A stretch of DNA of 64,000 nucleotides from Croceimicrobium sp963977415 (GCA_963977415.1 CAXBOS010000002.1:186001-250000); one strand, 5' to 3'. Shown: positions 17,989 to 26,476, counted from the stretch's first letter. Notes: generated from the letters alone by a model not told the origin. Numbers and translations are program-made.

Positions 17989-19518
17989 TTAAAATCCTAA
18001 TTCCTTTAAGTAACTATCCATTTGTTCCTCTACAGATACCAATTCCTTTTTTAACTCAGTAATATTCTCTTGAGTGGCAGCAATATCCACTTCTTCATCC
18101 TCCTCAAAAGTGTCTACATAGCGAGGGATATTAAGGTTGTATTCGTTTTCTTCCACTTCTTGAATAGTAGCACGATAGGCGAATTTATCTTCCAGTACTT
18201 CGCCTTCTTCAGTGCTTAATGGTGTTGCGGTTTGAAAGGCTTTGTACATATCCACCACTTTTTCAATGTCCTTATCACGCAAGCGGTTCTGGTTAGTACC
18301 TGATTCATAAGCTTGGCTGGCATCTATAAAGAGGACATCTTTGTTGTCGCCTTTAGCACGGTTATATATCAGCATGGTGGCTGGAATACCTGTGCCGAAA
18401 AAGAGGTTGGCAGGCAGACCAATTACTGCCTCTAATAGGTTTTCTTCTATGAGCTGTTGCCTAATTTTTCCTTCACTGCTTCCCCTAAATAGTACTCCAT
18501 GGGGCAGGATTACACCTACACGACCTGTGTCATGATAAGTAGACTCGATCATGTGAGAGATAAAAGCGTAATCCCCTTTACTTTTGGGAGGTACACCTCT
18601 ATGGAATCTAGTAAACTGGTCAGAAATGGCGTTGTCTGCTCCCCATTTATCTAATGAAAACGGAGGGTTTGCCCCAACTATGTTTCCTTTTAGTAGGCTG
18701 TCATCCTCCAATAGCTTAGGATTGTTGAGTGTGTCGCCCCATTCTATGGTAGCATCATCAATCTCATGCAGGAACATGTTCATACGAGCGAGTGCCCAAG
18801 TACTTCCGTTGATTTCCTGTCCGTATAGTGAGAAGTTTTTACTACCTACTTCTTTGGATAGTTTGATTAGCAATGAACCTGAACCACATGTAGGGTCAAT
18901 GATCCTATCACCCGGTTGAGGATTAAGTAACTTGGCTAAGAGTTTAGATACCTGAGAAGGGGTGTAAAATTCTCCCGCTTTCTTTCCTGCATCACTGGCA
19001 AATTTTTCAATTAAGTACTCATAAGCGTCACCAATTACATCATTGTCCTCTAAGTGTGAGGGCTGTAAGTCCAGTGCAGAGAAGTCAACTAAAAGGTTTT
19101 TGAGTCTTCTGTTGCGGTCTTTGGTTTGTCCGAGGTTAGCTTCGGAGTTGAAATCAATGTTTCGGAATACTCGCTCCAGTTTACCGCGGTTGGCATCTTC
19201 CATGCTTTCCAAAGCGGTATTAATCAGTTCACCCACATTGCCGGCATTACGGTTTTCAAAGAGGTAATCAAAGGTACAAGTTTCAGGTACTTGAAAACGC
19301 TCGTTTCTCAGTGCTCTTTCTACTCGCACAGCATCACCATTGTATTTCTTAGCGTATAAATCTTTTTTATCTTTCCATACATCAGATACATACTTTAAGA
19401 AAAGTACAGTCAGGATGTAGTCCTTGTATTGGGAAGGGTCAATAACACCTCTAAAAGTGTCACAGGCTTTCCAGACAATGTTGTTGATTTCGCTTTGGGT
19501 AATCGGTTTATTGCTCAT
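17989..19518 (-). CDS. hsdM: Type I DNA adenine methyltransferase subunit HsdM
   Basis: This 509-residue protein has an N-terminal helical HsdM_N domain (about 10-140) and a methylase core. The SAM-binding motif is DPTCGSGSLLIKL (about 205-217), and the N6-adenine catalytic motif is NPPF (in GANPPFSLDKWG). The acidic C-terminal helix (about 470-509) would pair with HsdS. The start overlaps the half-HsdS gene by 11 bp, and the full hsdS starts 3 bp after its stop. Together they form the M2S modification enzyme that protects host DNA and the core of the restriction complex. Confidence 0.96.
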   Translation of the reverse strand: MSNKPITQSEINNIVWKACDTFRGVIDPSQYKDYILTVLFLKYVSDVWKDKKDLYAKKYNGDAVRVERALRNERFQVPETCTFDYLFENRNAGNVGELINTALESMEDANRGKLERVFRNIDFNSEANLGQTKDRNRRLKNLLVDFSALDLQPSHLEDNDVIGDAYEYLIEKFASDAGKKAGEFYTPSQVSKLLAKLLNPQPGDRIIDPTCGSGSLLIKLSKEVGSKNFSLYGQEINGSTWALARMNMFLHEIDDATIEWGDTLNNPKLLEDDSLLKGNIVGANPPFSLDKWGADNAISDQFTRFHRGVPPKSKGDYAFISHMIESTYHDTGRVGVILPHGVLFRGSSEGKIRQQLIEENLLEAVIGLPANLFFGTGIPATMLIYNRAKGDNKDVLFIDASQAYESGTNQNRLRDKDIEKVVDMYKAFQTATPLSTEEGEVLEDKFAYRATIQEVEENEYNLNIPRYVDTFEEDEEVDIAATQENITELKKELVSVEEQMDSYLKELGF

Positions 19519-20080
19519 GCTTCTGATAAATTAAGTTTTTAATGACTGCCTGATAGACTTTTTGTTTCTCCGTAATTATCTGTCGGGACAAGTCCATTTC
19601 TTTATAATGTAATTGCTTTATGGCAATTGCTTTTTCTTGTAGCTCCAATGATGGGAGTTGGATAGTAAAGGCTTCTAATTCTGGCTTACGAATAGAAGGG
19701 ATAGAGCTACCAGCTCCTAATGTTTGAAAGTGTGATTGTGTTTGAGGCATATTGAATAAGGTAGTAAGGAACTCTGGTATGACTTTCGATCTGTCCACTT
19801 TGATAACAAAGAAGATAGAAGAGGCCATTGCTGGACCATAGTTTCTATGGTACGTCCAAGCAAAATTCCTCATTCCTTTACCTACTAATAGAATATCACC
19901 TTCTTCTAATAGATGTGTTTCATTCTTCTGGTCAATCTGAATAAAAGTATCGATCTTATCTGTTTGATTGCCATAGTCATCAAAATGCTTCACCTGTAGA
20001 TAGGTAGCATTGCCGTTCTCGGTTGGCTTGGTGTATAAACCAAATTGAAGTTGTGCAATATCACTGAGTTTTACTCTCAT
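19508..20080 (-). CDS. Half-size HsdS-like protein with one target-recognition domain
   Basis: This 190-residue protein resembles one HsdS half. It starts MRVKLSDIAQLQFGLYTKP, has EEGDILLVGKGMRNFAW in the recognition domain, and ends with the helical spacer LELQEKAIAIKQLHYKEMD. It is the first gene of the cluster and overlaps hsdM by 11 bp. Half-S proteins can dimerise to give a palindromic specificity or mix with a full S, so this locus may carry two specificities. It may also be an accessory subunit of the same enzyme. It looks intact rather than broken. Confidence 0.8.
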   Translation of the reverse strand: MRVKLSDIAQLQFGLYTKPTENGNATYLQVKHFDDYGNQTDKIDTFIQIDQKNETHLLEEGDILLVGKGMRNFAWTYHRNYGPAMASSIFFVIKVDRSKVIPEFLTTLFNMPQTQSHFQTLGAGSSIPSIRKPELEAFTIQLPSLELQEKAIAIKQLHYKEMDLSRQIITEKQKVYQAVIKNLIYQKHEQ

Positions 20081-20227
20081 CTATTTGTAGAATCTTTCAA
20101 ATACTTAACAAAGGTAATAAAAAGATAATCAAAAGCAAGTAAATATCTTTGTAGAGTTATTCAAATTTTATTTGTGCGTGTTTTGACACTTTAAGGATTT
20201 TAAGGAAATAAAGGAAACCAAGGATAG

Positions 20228-22042
20228 TTAATCCTTAGCTTCCTTAATATCCTGACTTTCCTCAATCGAGGTGTTTATGTACTTGTCCTGAGACTCACGG
20301 TGAATCACATTGGATTTACAGAAGTCAGTAACATAACCTTCTGCTGTTTTATGAGGAATATTTAAAGCGGTAGCCACTTCAAGATACTTTTGGCGATTGA
20401 AGTGCTTGGGCAGCTTATTCAAGAACTTCTCTTTCCTGTTTAAACGAGTAGGTTTCTGTACGTCCTCTGGGAGTTCTGCAAACACTTTACTCGAATGCTT
20501 TACCAACACTTTCACCATAGCAAGCGAAGCTTGAAAGTCTCTTTCTTCACAAATCATCTTGGATGATGTTTCACCTGTTTCCATTATCCGCAAAGCGGAG
20601 AATATCATACAAAAACGATAGGCAATCAATCCCAACCTTCGGATGGTTGCCATGTAGTCGATTCCCTGAATGCTCATGTACTTTTCCTGTATCTGACCGA
20701 AGAACTGATTGAACTGGTCTTGCTGGTCAGCGGTGAGAAAGAATTGAACATCCTGTCCAGCTTTCAACGAACTGTAAAGGTTAAAGAACTCATTTCCTAA
20801 CGCATCAAAGTAGTCATCTAATCCATTGGTATTTTGCGAAGCAAATACATTCTTCCACACTGGCCGAACATTCATGTAATAGAATATGAAACGGCTGAAT
20901 AAGCCGTTTTCTGCATTAGGGATTAGTGCTGCTACTTGCTTGGGCGTACCTGAAAGGACAGTAGAAAGACAAGGGCTTTCTATGTCCACATATTCACGGT
21001 CTGTTCTGCGATAGTAGGAAATAGTCTCATGGTGAAAGGCTTTTCTAAAGCCGTCACTATAATTGCCGTAATCGCTCTTAAAAGCATGTGCAAGTGTATC
21101 ACCTTCTGTTTCAAATATCAGTCCTTTACCATCACTATCACCTAATAATTGATAAGCCCCTGTAGAGCTGTTGTTTGCAGGGATAAACAGCATCTTTTCA
21201 GGCGGTTTGGCTGGTTTCTCGATCCCTTCAACTTTTCCTTTGTTGGCATTGTATTCAGCTAATTCCAGTTCATAATGTTGCTTATGGAGTTTGGCTTGCT
21301 CCCGAAACTCTTTGTGTACTGGATTCACTAATTGGCGACAATGTACCAAACGTCCTTTACCTGCGGATGCCTGGGCGGTAATGAATAGAAACAGATTGGA
21401 GTAGACACGCTTCCCATCATAGATACCTGAGATTTTTGGTAAACAGGCACTAATAGCCACTAAGGAGCCAAGGAGTAAAATATCCCTTTCCTCATTGGAG
21501 GTGGCTATCTGGATCACCCTTTGCAAAAACTCAGGAAGTTCAGGAAACAAGGTATCAGGAAATGTTGGCATTTGCTCCGGTTCTTTCTTGATTTCTACCT
21601 GAGTGTTGAGATTCTTGCTTTGGTATTCAGACTTGCTTGCAGGGCTGTAGTCCTGTCGTTCCTGTTTTGGTGTCGCCAAAGGGATGCCTGCTTGTTTGGC
21701 ATGGTAAAAAAAGGTTTTCAGGGAAACTCCCTGACCTCTTGCCTTCATGCAATTATCAAACTGCATGTCGCAATCTTGTGTGGAATACTCTGGATGAAAT
21801 TGACTAACTCGGTGGAACAGGTTTCTGCCTGTTTCGCCAAATTCATCCGCAAAGGCAAATCCGATGTTTACCCAATCGCTGTAAGCGGAGGTGACATCTA
21901 TACGGCTGGCCTCAATTCCTTGTATGATTCGTTCAACTTCTTCGAGTTGTGTATTTGTGTTGTAATTGCTCTGCTCTGTAACTTTTGCTTGTTGGTCAGG
22001 CTTATCAAGCCATTCCAACGGATTGAATGTTTTTCGCTCCAT
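20228..22042 (-). CDS. DUF3987 protein with PriCT_2 primase-associated domain
   Basis: This 604-residue protein has an N-terminal PriCT_2-like region (about 35-115, with SDWVNIGFAFADEFGETGR). A DUF3987 ATPase-like domain follows (about 160-540), with the loop ITAQASAGKGRLV resembling a Walker A and a C-terminal helical part. Such proteins accompany the BT4734-type primase-like protein in Bacteroidota integrative elements and probably serve as helicase/primase partners for element replication. It starts 3 bp after the stop of the gene upstream, which supports one transcription unit. It is not a defence gene as far as can be seen. Confidence 0.82.
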   Translation of the reverse strand: MERKTFNPLEWLDKPDQQAKVTEQSNYNTNTQLEEVERIIQGIEASRIDVTSAYSDWVNIGFAFADEFGETGRNLFHRVSQFHPEYSTQDCDMQFDNCMKARGQGVSLKTFFYHAKQAGIPLATPKQERQDYSPASKSEYQSKNLNTQVEIKKEPEQMPTFPDTLFPELPEFLQRVIQIATSNEERDILLLGSLVAISACLPKISGIYDGKRVYSNLFLFITAQASAGKGRLVHCRQLVNPVHKEFREQAKLHKQHYELELAEYNANKGKVEGIEKPAKPPEKMLFIPANNSSTGAYQLLGDSDGKGLIFETEGDTLAHAFKSDYGNYSDGFRKAFHHETISYYRRTDREYVDIESPCLSTVLSGTPKQVAALIPNAENGLFSRFIFYYMNVRPVWKNVFASQNTNGLDDYFDALGNEFFNLYSSLKAGQDVQFFLTADQQDQFNQFFGQIQEKYMSIQGIDYMATIRRLGLIAYRFCMIFSALRIMETGETSSKMICEERDFQASLAMVKVLVKHSSKVFAELPEDVQKPTRLNRKEKFLNKLPKHFNRQKYLEVATALNIPHKTAEGYVTDFCKSNVIHRESQDKYINTSIEESQDIKEAKD

Positions 22043-22045
22043 AAC

Positions 22046-22966
22046 CTATATGTATTTAGGGTTGATGAATATGTCAGTATCATGCGGAAGGAAACATGCT
22101 CTTGAAATGTCCTTTCCTGATTGGTCTACTTCTAATTGATAGGTGTGGGAAACGTAGTTTGCCACTGCCTTGAAATAGTCCTGGTGTTTTGCCTGTGTCA
22201 AGTCAATTGGTATTACCCATTTCAACCCATCACCTGAAGGAGATACAAACAGTAGCTCCGTTTCAAAATAGTGGTCACTGAGTAATGCTGTCTTGAGTGA
22301 AGGGATGTCCTCAATGTGGTCAAAATCGATTGTGAGCAAACCTGAATGTCTTTGGAGGTTTGCATCATTCCGCTTGGAGAATGAGCCTGAGAAGGTCACA
22401 TAATCAAAATTTTGAGCCTTGTACTTTCGGGCATCCTTTGGCTCTGAGATATTGCGTAGTGTACTGGTACACGAAGCAAAATCATTGCCTTTGATGAGGT
22501 GGTACACCTCAATCAAAGAGACTTGGCGACTTGGCTTCACATTGGATACAGGCTTTTTGAAATAGCTGAATACTGGCGGTATAGGTTTTTGAATTTCAGG
22601 AATAGCAACCGCAGGTTGCGTTTCTTCTTGATGATAAAAACCTCTTTCCTTTCCAATTCTCAGGTATAGTTCTTCATTGATCCTATCGAGAAGGGCTTGC
22701 CCTTCGAGACTGAAATGCAATGAAGCAAAGTCAAAGACATTGCCTTGTGCAATGGCTTCTTCTGTATCTGTGTGTTTCGCAATCCCGTCAACCACTTTCA
22801 CCATCAATGTGGGCTTGTCCGCATTGAATGGATTCTTAGCAGGTTTACAGTCCCTTCCCGAAAGGGAAAGAACTGTTTCACCCTGATAGTAGTGGCGTAA
22901 CACATGGGCATAGATATTTAAGCCGTAATGTGTTTTGCTCAATATGGCTTCTCTACTTATCTCCAT
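22046..22966 (-). CDS. BT4734/VirE N-terminal-type primase-like protein of the element
   Basis: The start was set at the ATG at 22,966 (MEISREAILSKTHYGLNIY). The longer frame runs 105 bp further into the HTH gene and its extra residues look non-coding. The protein has about 306 residues. The N-terminal part (about 1-100) contains LSGRDCKPAKNPFNADK and a CHC2-like NVFDFASLHF. The C-terminal part (about 150-306) has LLTIDFDHIEDIP and LFVSPSGDGLKWVIPID, the acidic and SPSGxG motifs of the VirE_N/BT4734 family. It overlaps the HTH gene by 14 bp. It probably works with the DUF3987 protein in replication of the excised element. Confidence 0.82.
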   Translation of the reverse strand: MEISREAILSKTHYGLNIYAHVLRHYYQGETVLSLSGRDCKPAKNPFNADKPTLMVKVVDGIAKHTDTEEAIAQGNVFDFASLHFSLEGQALLDRINEELYLRIGKERGFYHQEETQPAVAIPEIQKPIPPVFSYFKKPVSNVKPSRQVSLIEVYHLIKGNDFASCTSTLRNISEPKDARKYKAQNFDYVTFSGSFSKRNDANLQRHSGLLTIDFDHIEDIPSLKTALLSDHYFETELLFVSPSGDGLKWVIPIDLTQAKHQDYFKAVANYVSHTYQLEVDQSGKDISRACFLPHDTDIFINPKYI

Positions 22967-23249
22967 AATGCTTTGATTTTGAAGGTGAGTAGTTGGATTC
23001 CAGTAAAGCTTCCATATCAGAAACTTTGTAATAGAACTTGCCATTGATTCGGCTGTAGGGAAGAACCCCACTATCCCGAAGGGATTGAAGGGTTCTTTTG
23101 CTAATGTGCAGCGTTTGCATCACTACCTGACCATCAATCCATTCGTCACTGAATTGCTCCAATCGTGACTTATGGAAATTGAGGAGGTATGCTTTGATTG
23201 TTTTTATGTCTTGAGCTACTGTCAAGAGCATATCGAAAACCTCTGTCAT
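22953..23249 (-). CDS. Small helix-turn-helix protein (excisionase/MerR-like)
   Basis: This 98-residue protein has an HTH_17-like domain at about 42-90, with MQTLHISKRTLQSLRDSGVLP followed by a wing, INGKFYYKVSDMEALL. Proteins of this kind occur in pairs in Bacteroidota mobile elements as excisionase or regulatory factors. It starts inside the stop of the HTH gene upstream (ATGA overlap) and overlaps the primase-like gene, so the three are co-translated. The function is inferred from the domain and context only. Confidence 0.8.
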   Translation of the reverse strand: MTEVFDMLLTVAQDIKTIKAYLLNFHKSRLEQFSDEWIDGQVVMQTLHISKRTLQSLRDSGVLPYSRINGKFYYKVSDMEALLESNYSPSKSKHYGDK

Positions 23250-23545
23250 AGCTTTACCCTCCCTTTCTTGATTAGGTAATCCGCAGCTCTACGGTCTATT
23301 TCTTCCTGAGTGGCATTGCGGTTGCGTAGCAACCAGCTTTCTAACTCAGTTCTCTTGAAATAGAGCTTCTTTCCGTTTGGCTTGTAGTGTGGAATATTGC
23401 CTCCACTTGTCAACTTGTACAAGTGTGACTGTGAAAGCTCCAAGTACTGGCAAGCCTCATTGAAGTTTAAAACTTCTTTCGTGTAAATCCCCTGGCTCTC
23501 AATTAGGCGTTGGAGATTTTCAAGACGTTCAATTATTTCGTCCAT
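23246..23545 (-). CDS. Small helix-turn-helix protein (excisionase-like), partner of the next gene
   Basis: This 99-residue protein has an N-terminal short coiled-coil part and a MerR/excisionase-like HTH at about 27-72 (NFNEACQYLELSQSHLYKL, then HYKPNGKKLYFKRTELESWL). It is the first gene of the replication/HTH operon that runs leftward to the DUF3987 gene, and it probably binds repeats at the promoter just upstream (23,660-23,781). It may direct excision or control gene expression of the island. Confidence 0.82.
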   Translation of the reverse strand: MDEIIERLENLQRLIESQGIYTKEVLNFNEACQYLELSQSHLYKLTSGGNIPHYKPNGKKLYFKRTELESWLLRNRNATQEEIDRRAADYLIKKGRVKL

Positions 23546-23659
23546 CTTAAATCGTATTAAGAATTAATGAATGGACTCTTGGCCAAAAGTCATATCCGAT
23601 TGTCGAATACGATGCTAAAGTAGGAGGCTAAAAGGGGCGTTATGAGGCTCTAAAGCATG

Positions 23660-23781
23660 GTGCAGTGTAGAGTGCAGAGTGCAGAGTGGGCTGTAAAAAT
23701 TGATAGTCCACTTTTAAGGTAAAAGAGGACTAAACAAAAACAGAAAAAAGATAAAAGGAGTATAGTGCAGAGTGGACTATA
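23660..23781. repeat. Short GTGCAGAG repeats in the spacer upstream of the HTH operon
   Basis: The spacer between the HTH operon and the gene at 23,777 contains a tandem 7-bp repeat (GTAGAGT GCAGAGT GCAGAGT, 23,667-23,687). A further GTGCAGAGTG lies at 23,766-23,775 inside the inverted repeat TATAGT/ACTATA (23,761-23,781). The words recur within 110 bp and near a promoter position, so they may be binding sites for one of the HTH proteins or iteron-like sites. Confidence 0.45.
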
Positions 23782-24793
23782 TCAGGTGCGAAACTGCCTT
23801 TTCTATTTTATCTCCTGTCAGGTTCGGTCTTTTTAATGACCTGAACTTTGACCTGTCAAAGGAATTTCCATCAGTATCAACGAAGCATAGGCAAGTCACT
23901 TCCCATTGCTTTTGCTTTAGATTATCCACCAACTTATGCTCTGAGTATATCAGCTTTATGAAATAGAATAGCTCGCTTATATTTCCTGTCCATTCTATAG
24001 GTGTTTTGATTTCACCTCCTGAGAATACCTTTTTGAAGTTGAGTAGGGTTGTGGATTTGCTAATGAAATGATTCAGCTTTAGGCTATCCCATAAATCGGT
24101 CAATTTATCTGGGTTGGTGTTTAGCTGCTTGTAGGTAAATGTATGAAATGAATTTGCCGTTGCTGCGGTTTCCGTTTTGGCTGCTGGTAATGGTTTGGAT
24201 TCAACTTCAATTACTTGAACTGGTTTCAAGAAAAGTTTGTCCGGGACAGGTTCTAAAAGTAGTTGGCTGTAAAAGTCCTCCAGTATGAATTGATCATCTA
24301 TCCAAGTGCTGAAAGCATTTTGGATTTCTAAGTAAAGCTGCATGTATGCAAGCTTTAGAAGCTGTACGATGAATGTGTTTGCCTTGTGTGTTTGGTCTAA
24401 TTCAAAGGATGTTTTTTTAGGATCTATGTACGTCAGTGCATAGTCCTTTTCTTTAATGAGTTTTCCAAGGTCTTTTAAACGTGTTTTAATCCGCTTGTTA
24501 AGTGTGTCTTCAAGCCAATACTTGATTAAGTTTTCGTTGTTATCCTCCTTGATCAGCTCCACAAGCCTGACACATTCTGCTTTGACATTATTTAATATCA
24601 GTTTGGAATAGTACTTTGTTTTGTGATCGAATGGCCTGTGAAAATTGATCTCATATTTGAATTGAAAATCTGTGGAGGCTTCCTTTACGCTGCTGAGTTT
24701 GGAAGCATACTTTTGATCAAGGCTGTTTTTTCCTAACCAAGGGCGAAGCTCTTGGTATAGGATGTCATCAAGTAATTTGGTTTGATTGCTCAT
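23777..24793 (-). CDS. Unrecognised protein of the integration module, next to the integrase
   Basis: This 338-residue protein is encoded just after the integrase with a 4-bp overlap (ATGA). I do not recognise a named domain with confidence. The N-terminal half (about 1-190) is rich in Lys, Leu and aromatic residues and looks alpha-helical. A short Ala/Thr/Pro linker (about 200-225) follows. The C-terminal part (about 265-338, with IEWTGNISELFYFIKLIY) resembles the winged-helix end of RteC-like proteins of Bacteroidota conjugative elements. No membrane segments or signal peptide are seen. A regulatory or DNA-binding role in the element is possible. Confidence 0.7.
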   Translation of the reverse strand: MSNQTKLLDDILYQELRPWLGKNSLDQKYASKLSSVKEASTDFQFKYEINFHRPFDHKTKYYSKLILNNVKAECVRLVELIKEDNNENLIKYWLEDTLNKRIKTRLKDLGKLIKEKDYALTYIDPKKTSFELDQTHKANTFIVQLLKLAYMQLYLEIQNAFSTWIDDQFILEDFYSQLLLEPVPDKLFLKPVQVIEVESKPLPAAKTETAATANSFHTFTYKQLNTNPDKLTDLWDSLKLNHFISKSTTLLNFKKVFSGGEIKTPIEWTGNISELFYFIKLIYSEHKLVDNLKQKQWEVTCLCFVDTDGNSFDRSKFRSLKRPNLTGDKIEKAVSHLI

Positions 24794-25884
24794 AGGTCAA
24801 GTTTGATTTTGTTGGCTGCTTCCTGTTTCTTTTCATCTATGATTTTGGCATAGACTTGGGTGGTCTTCAATTCCTTATGGCCTAAGAGCTTTGAGACTGT
24901 GTAAATATCAGTTCCTGCCGTAAGCTGCAAAGTGGCATAAGTATGACGAGCACAGTGGAAAGTGATGGTTTTGGAGATACCAGCTTTCATCATCCATTGT
25001 TGCAATTTCAGGTTATGCCATGCAGAGTATTTCAATCCTTTGAATACTCGTTCTTCGGGTGCTTGCCTTTCACCAAGCAAGCCAAAGGCTTGTTCTGAAA
25101 TAGGGAGGGTTTCTGCTCCTTTGGTTTTCTTTTGTCTGAATCGGATATAATACCCGTTATCATTTGAGTGCTGCACCTCTGACCAGAGTAGCTTATTAAT
25201 ATCTGACCACCTCAGACCTGTAAGGCATGAAAATATGAATGCCGTTTTCATCTGAGGTATTTCACATTCCGTATTGGCTGCTGCTTGCAGTTCCTCCAAA
25301 GTCAGAAATTCTCTTTCAGGTTCACCTTGTTTAAAGGCGTCAACTCCTTCACTTGGGTTGGTCGGTAGAATACCGTCTTTCACTGCTTGCTTTAAAGCTG
25401 CTCGCAGCTTGTTAAAGTAGGAGTACTTAGAATTTTGAGATAGTTTCTGGTCACCATGTGCAATAGCCTTCTTATCAAGGTAGTATTTGAAATCCTGAAT
25501 AAACTGTCGGTCAATATCTGAGAAGGAAACCTCATAGGAACAGAAAGCCTTTAGATGTTTCAGCATACTTGTCCAGTTGCCGTAATTGCCTGGGCTATCC
25601 TGCCTCTGGTTAGCCAGTAGCTCAATGTATGCAAGGAAGCTGCCTTTCAATTTCTCATTATCTCTGAATCCATAAACACCGTTTTGGATTTCGATTTGTC
25701 GCTGTGCTCTAATAGTCTCGGCTAATTGGAGCGTCTTTTTATTGACTTCCTTTTCCTCCTTAGTCTTTGCATTAGGAGAAAGGTATAATTTGAGGTATTC
25801 GGTTTTCCTTTTCCCTTTGTGGTAGTAGTCGAGGTATAGACTGGTCTTGCCACCTTGATTGCGTTTTCTTAGTGTTACTTTCAT
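24790..25884 (-). CDS. int: Tyrosine recombinase (integrase) of the island
   Basis: This 364-residue protein begins with the Arm-binding domain common in Bacteroidota integrases (LRKRNQGGKTSLYLDYY). A SAM-like core-binding domain follows (about 85-180). The catalytic domain (about 195-360) has TGLRWSDI (first Arg), HCARHTYAT (His-x2-Arg), LLGHKELKTT (His) and the Tyr in TQVYAK. All active-site residues are in place, so the enzyme should work. It lies 593 bp from the mnmE stop, the usual place for the integrase of an mnmE-inserted island. It overlaps the genes on both sides by 4 bp. Confidence 0.95.
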   Translation of the reverse strand: MKVTLRKRNQGGKTSLYLDYYHKGKRKTEYLKLYLSPNAKTKEEKEVNKKTLQLAETIRAQRQIEIQNGVYGFRDNEKLKGSFLAYIELLANQRQDSPGNYGNWTSMLKHLKAFCSYEVSFSDIDRQFIQDFKYYLDKKAIAHGDQKLSQNSKYSYFNKLRAALKQAVKDGILPTNPSEGVDAFKQGEPEREFLTLEELQAAANTECEIPQMKTAFIFSCLTGLRWSDINKLLWSEVQHSNDNGYYIRFRQKKTKGAETLPISEQAFGLLGERQAPEERVFKGLKYSAWHNLKLQQWMMKAGISKTITFHCARHTYATLQLTAGTDIYTVSKLLGHKELKTTQVYAKIIDEKKQEAANKIKLDL

Positions 25885-26234
25885 GCCTGAAACAGTTTTT
25901 CGATTTCTTCTCTCTTGATAATGGTTCGGCTCCCAATTTTTGCAGCTTGTATTTTTCCGTTCTTGATTTGACGGTACAGGGTCATTCTACTTGCTCCAAG
26001 TAGTTTGCAGGTTTCGGCAATACTTAGAAAGTCTTTGTCTCTGACTTGCTCCTGATTGTATTCTTGTTTCTGTACCGCAGTAGGGGCAATCTCCTGCACC
26101 TTCTGATCTCTCTTGCGTTTCTTGTAGGCACGCTTGGCACAGTTATCACCACAAAATTTGGTCACAGTAGTCTTGGCGATAAACTCAGTACCGCAATGCT
26201 GACAGATTTTGGGAACTCGAATGTTGCTGCTCAT
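25881..26234 (-). CDS. Zinc-ribbon and helix-turn-helix protein, possible excisionase
   Basis: This 117-residue protein has an N-terminal Cys4 ribbon (CQHCG at about 11-15 and FCGDNC at about 28-33), then a basic stretch (KKRKRDQ). The C-terminal HTH_17/excisionase domain (about 68-117) reads LSIAETCKLLGASRMTLYRQ then KIGSRTIIKREEIEKLF. It is the first gene inside the island, with its start facing mnmE and the stop overlapping the integrase start. The 10-bp repeats 27 bp upstream of its start are likely binding sites for it or for the integrase. A directionality factor is the best guess. Confidence 0.82.
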   Translation of the reverse strand: MSSNIRVPKICQHCGTEFIAKTTVTKFCGDNCAKRAYKKRKRDQKVQEIAPTAVQKQEYNQEQVRDKDFLSIAETCKLLGASRMTLYRQIKNGKIQAAKIGSRTIIKREEIEKLFQA

Positions 26235-26260
26235 GGTGTTTCCTTTTTGGGCTTGTTTCT

Positions 26261-26305
26261 GTATCAGAGTGTATCCCTTTGTATCAGGATGTATCTCTAT
26301 GTAAC
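26261..26305. repeat. Four and a half 10-bp direct repeats of GTATC spaced one helical turn apart
   Basis: GTATC occurs at 26,261, 26,271, 26,281 and 26,291, and GTAAC at 26,301, exactly 10 bp apart. This spacing places the words on the same face of the helix. The array lies between the first island gene and the mnmE junction. It could bind the zinc-ribbon/HTH protein or be the integrase arm-type sites. Confidence 0.7.
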
Positions 26306-26331
26306 ATCATCTCGCCACTATCTTAAAAATC

Positions 26332-26410
26332 TGTTGCTAACAACAAATATTGATTAGTCAGCAACAAATTAGAAACGAAAGATAGGAAAAAATAGGAAAA
26401 TTAGCAACAA
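26332..26410. repeat. Arm-type-like repeats near the island end
   Basis: AGCAACAA occurs at 26,360-26,367 and 26,403-26,410, and its reverse complement TGTTGCT at 26,332-26,338. TAGGAAAA occurs twice, 10 bp apart, at 26,383 and 26,393. Short direct and inverted words near an attachment core are what integrase arm sites look like. The binding protein is not known. Confidence 0.5.
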
Positions 26411-26476
26411 GTAAAGGAAGTAAAAACAGCCTAAAAGCAAGAAAAAGAAGGCTTTAGCGTACTATCCGAAAAGTAA

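Noticed and set aside
21521..22105. A 194-codon plus-strand frame opposite the DUF3987 gene
   Set aside because: It is antisense to a clear coding gene, and its product looks like a random mix with many Cys and aromatic residues.
26261..26305. Possible CRISPR array from the regular GTATC repeats
   Set aside because: The repeat unit is only 5 bp with a 10-bp period and no spacers of normal size, and no cas genes are near.
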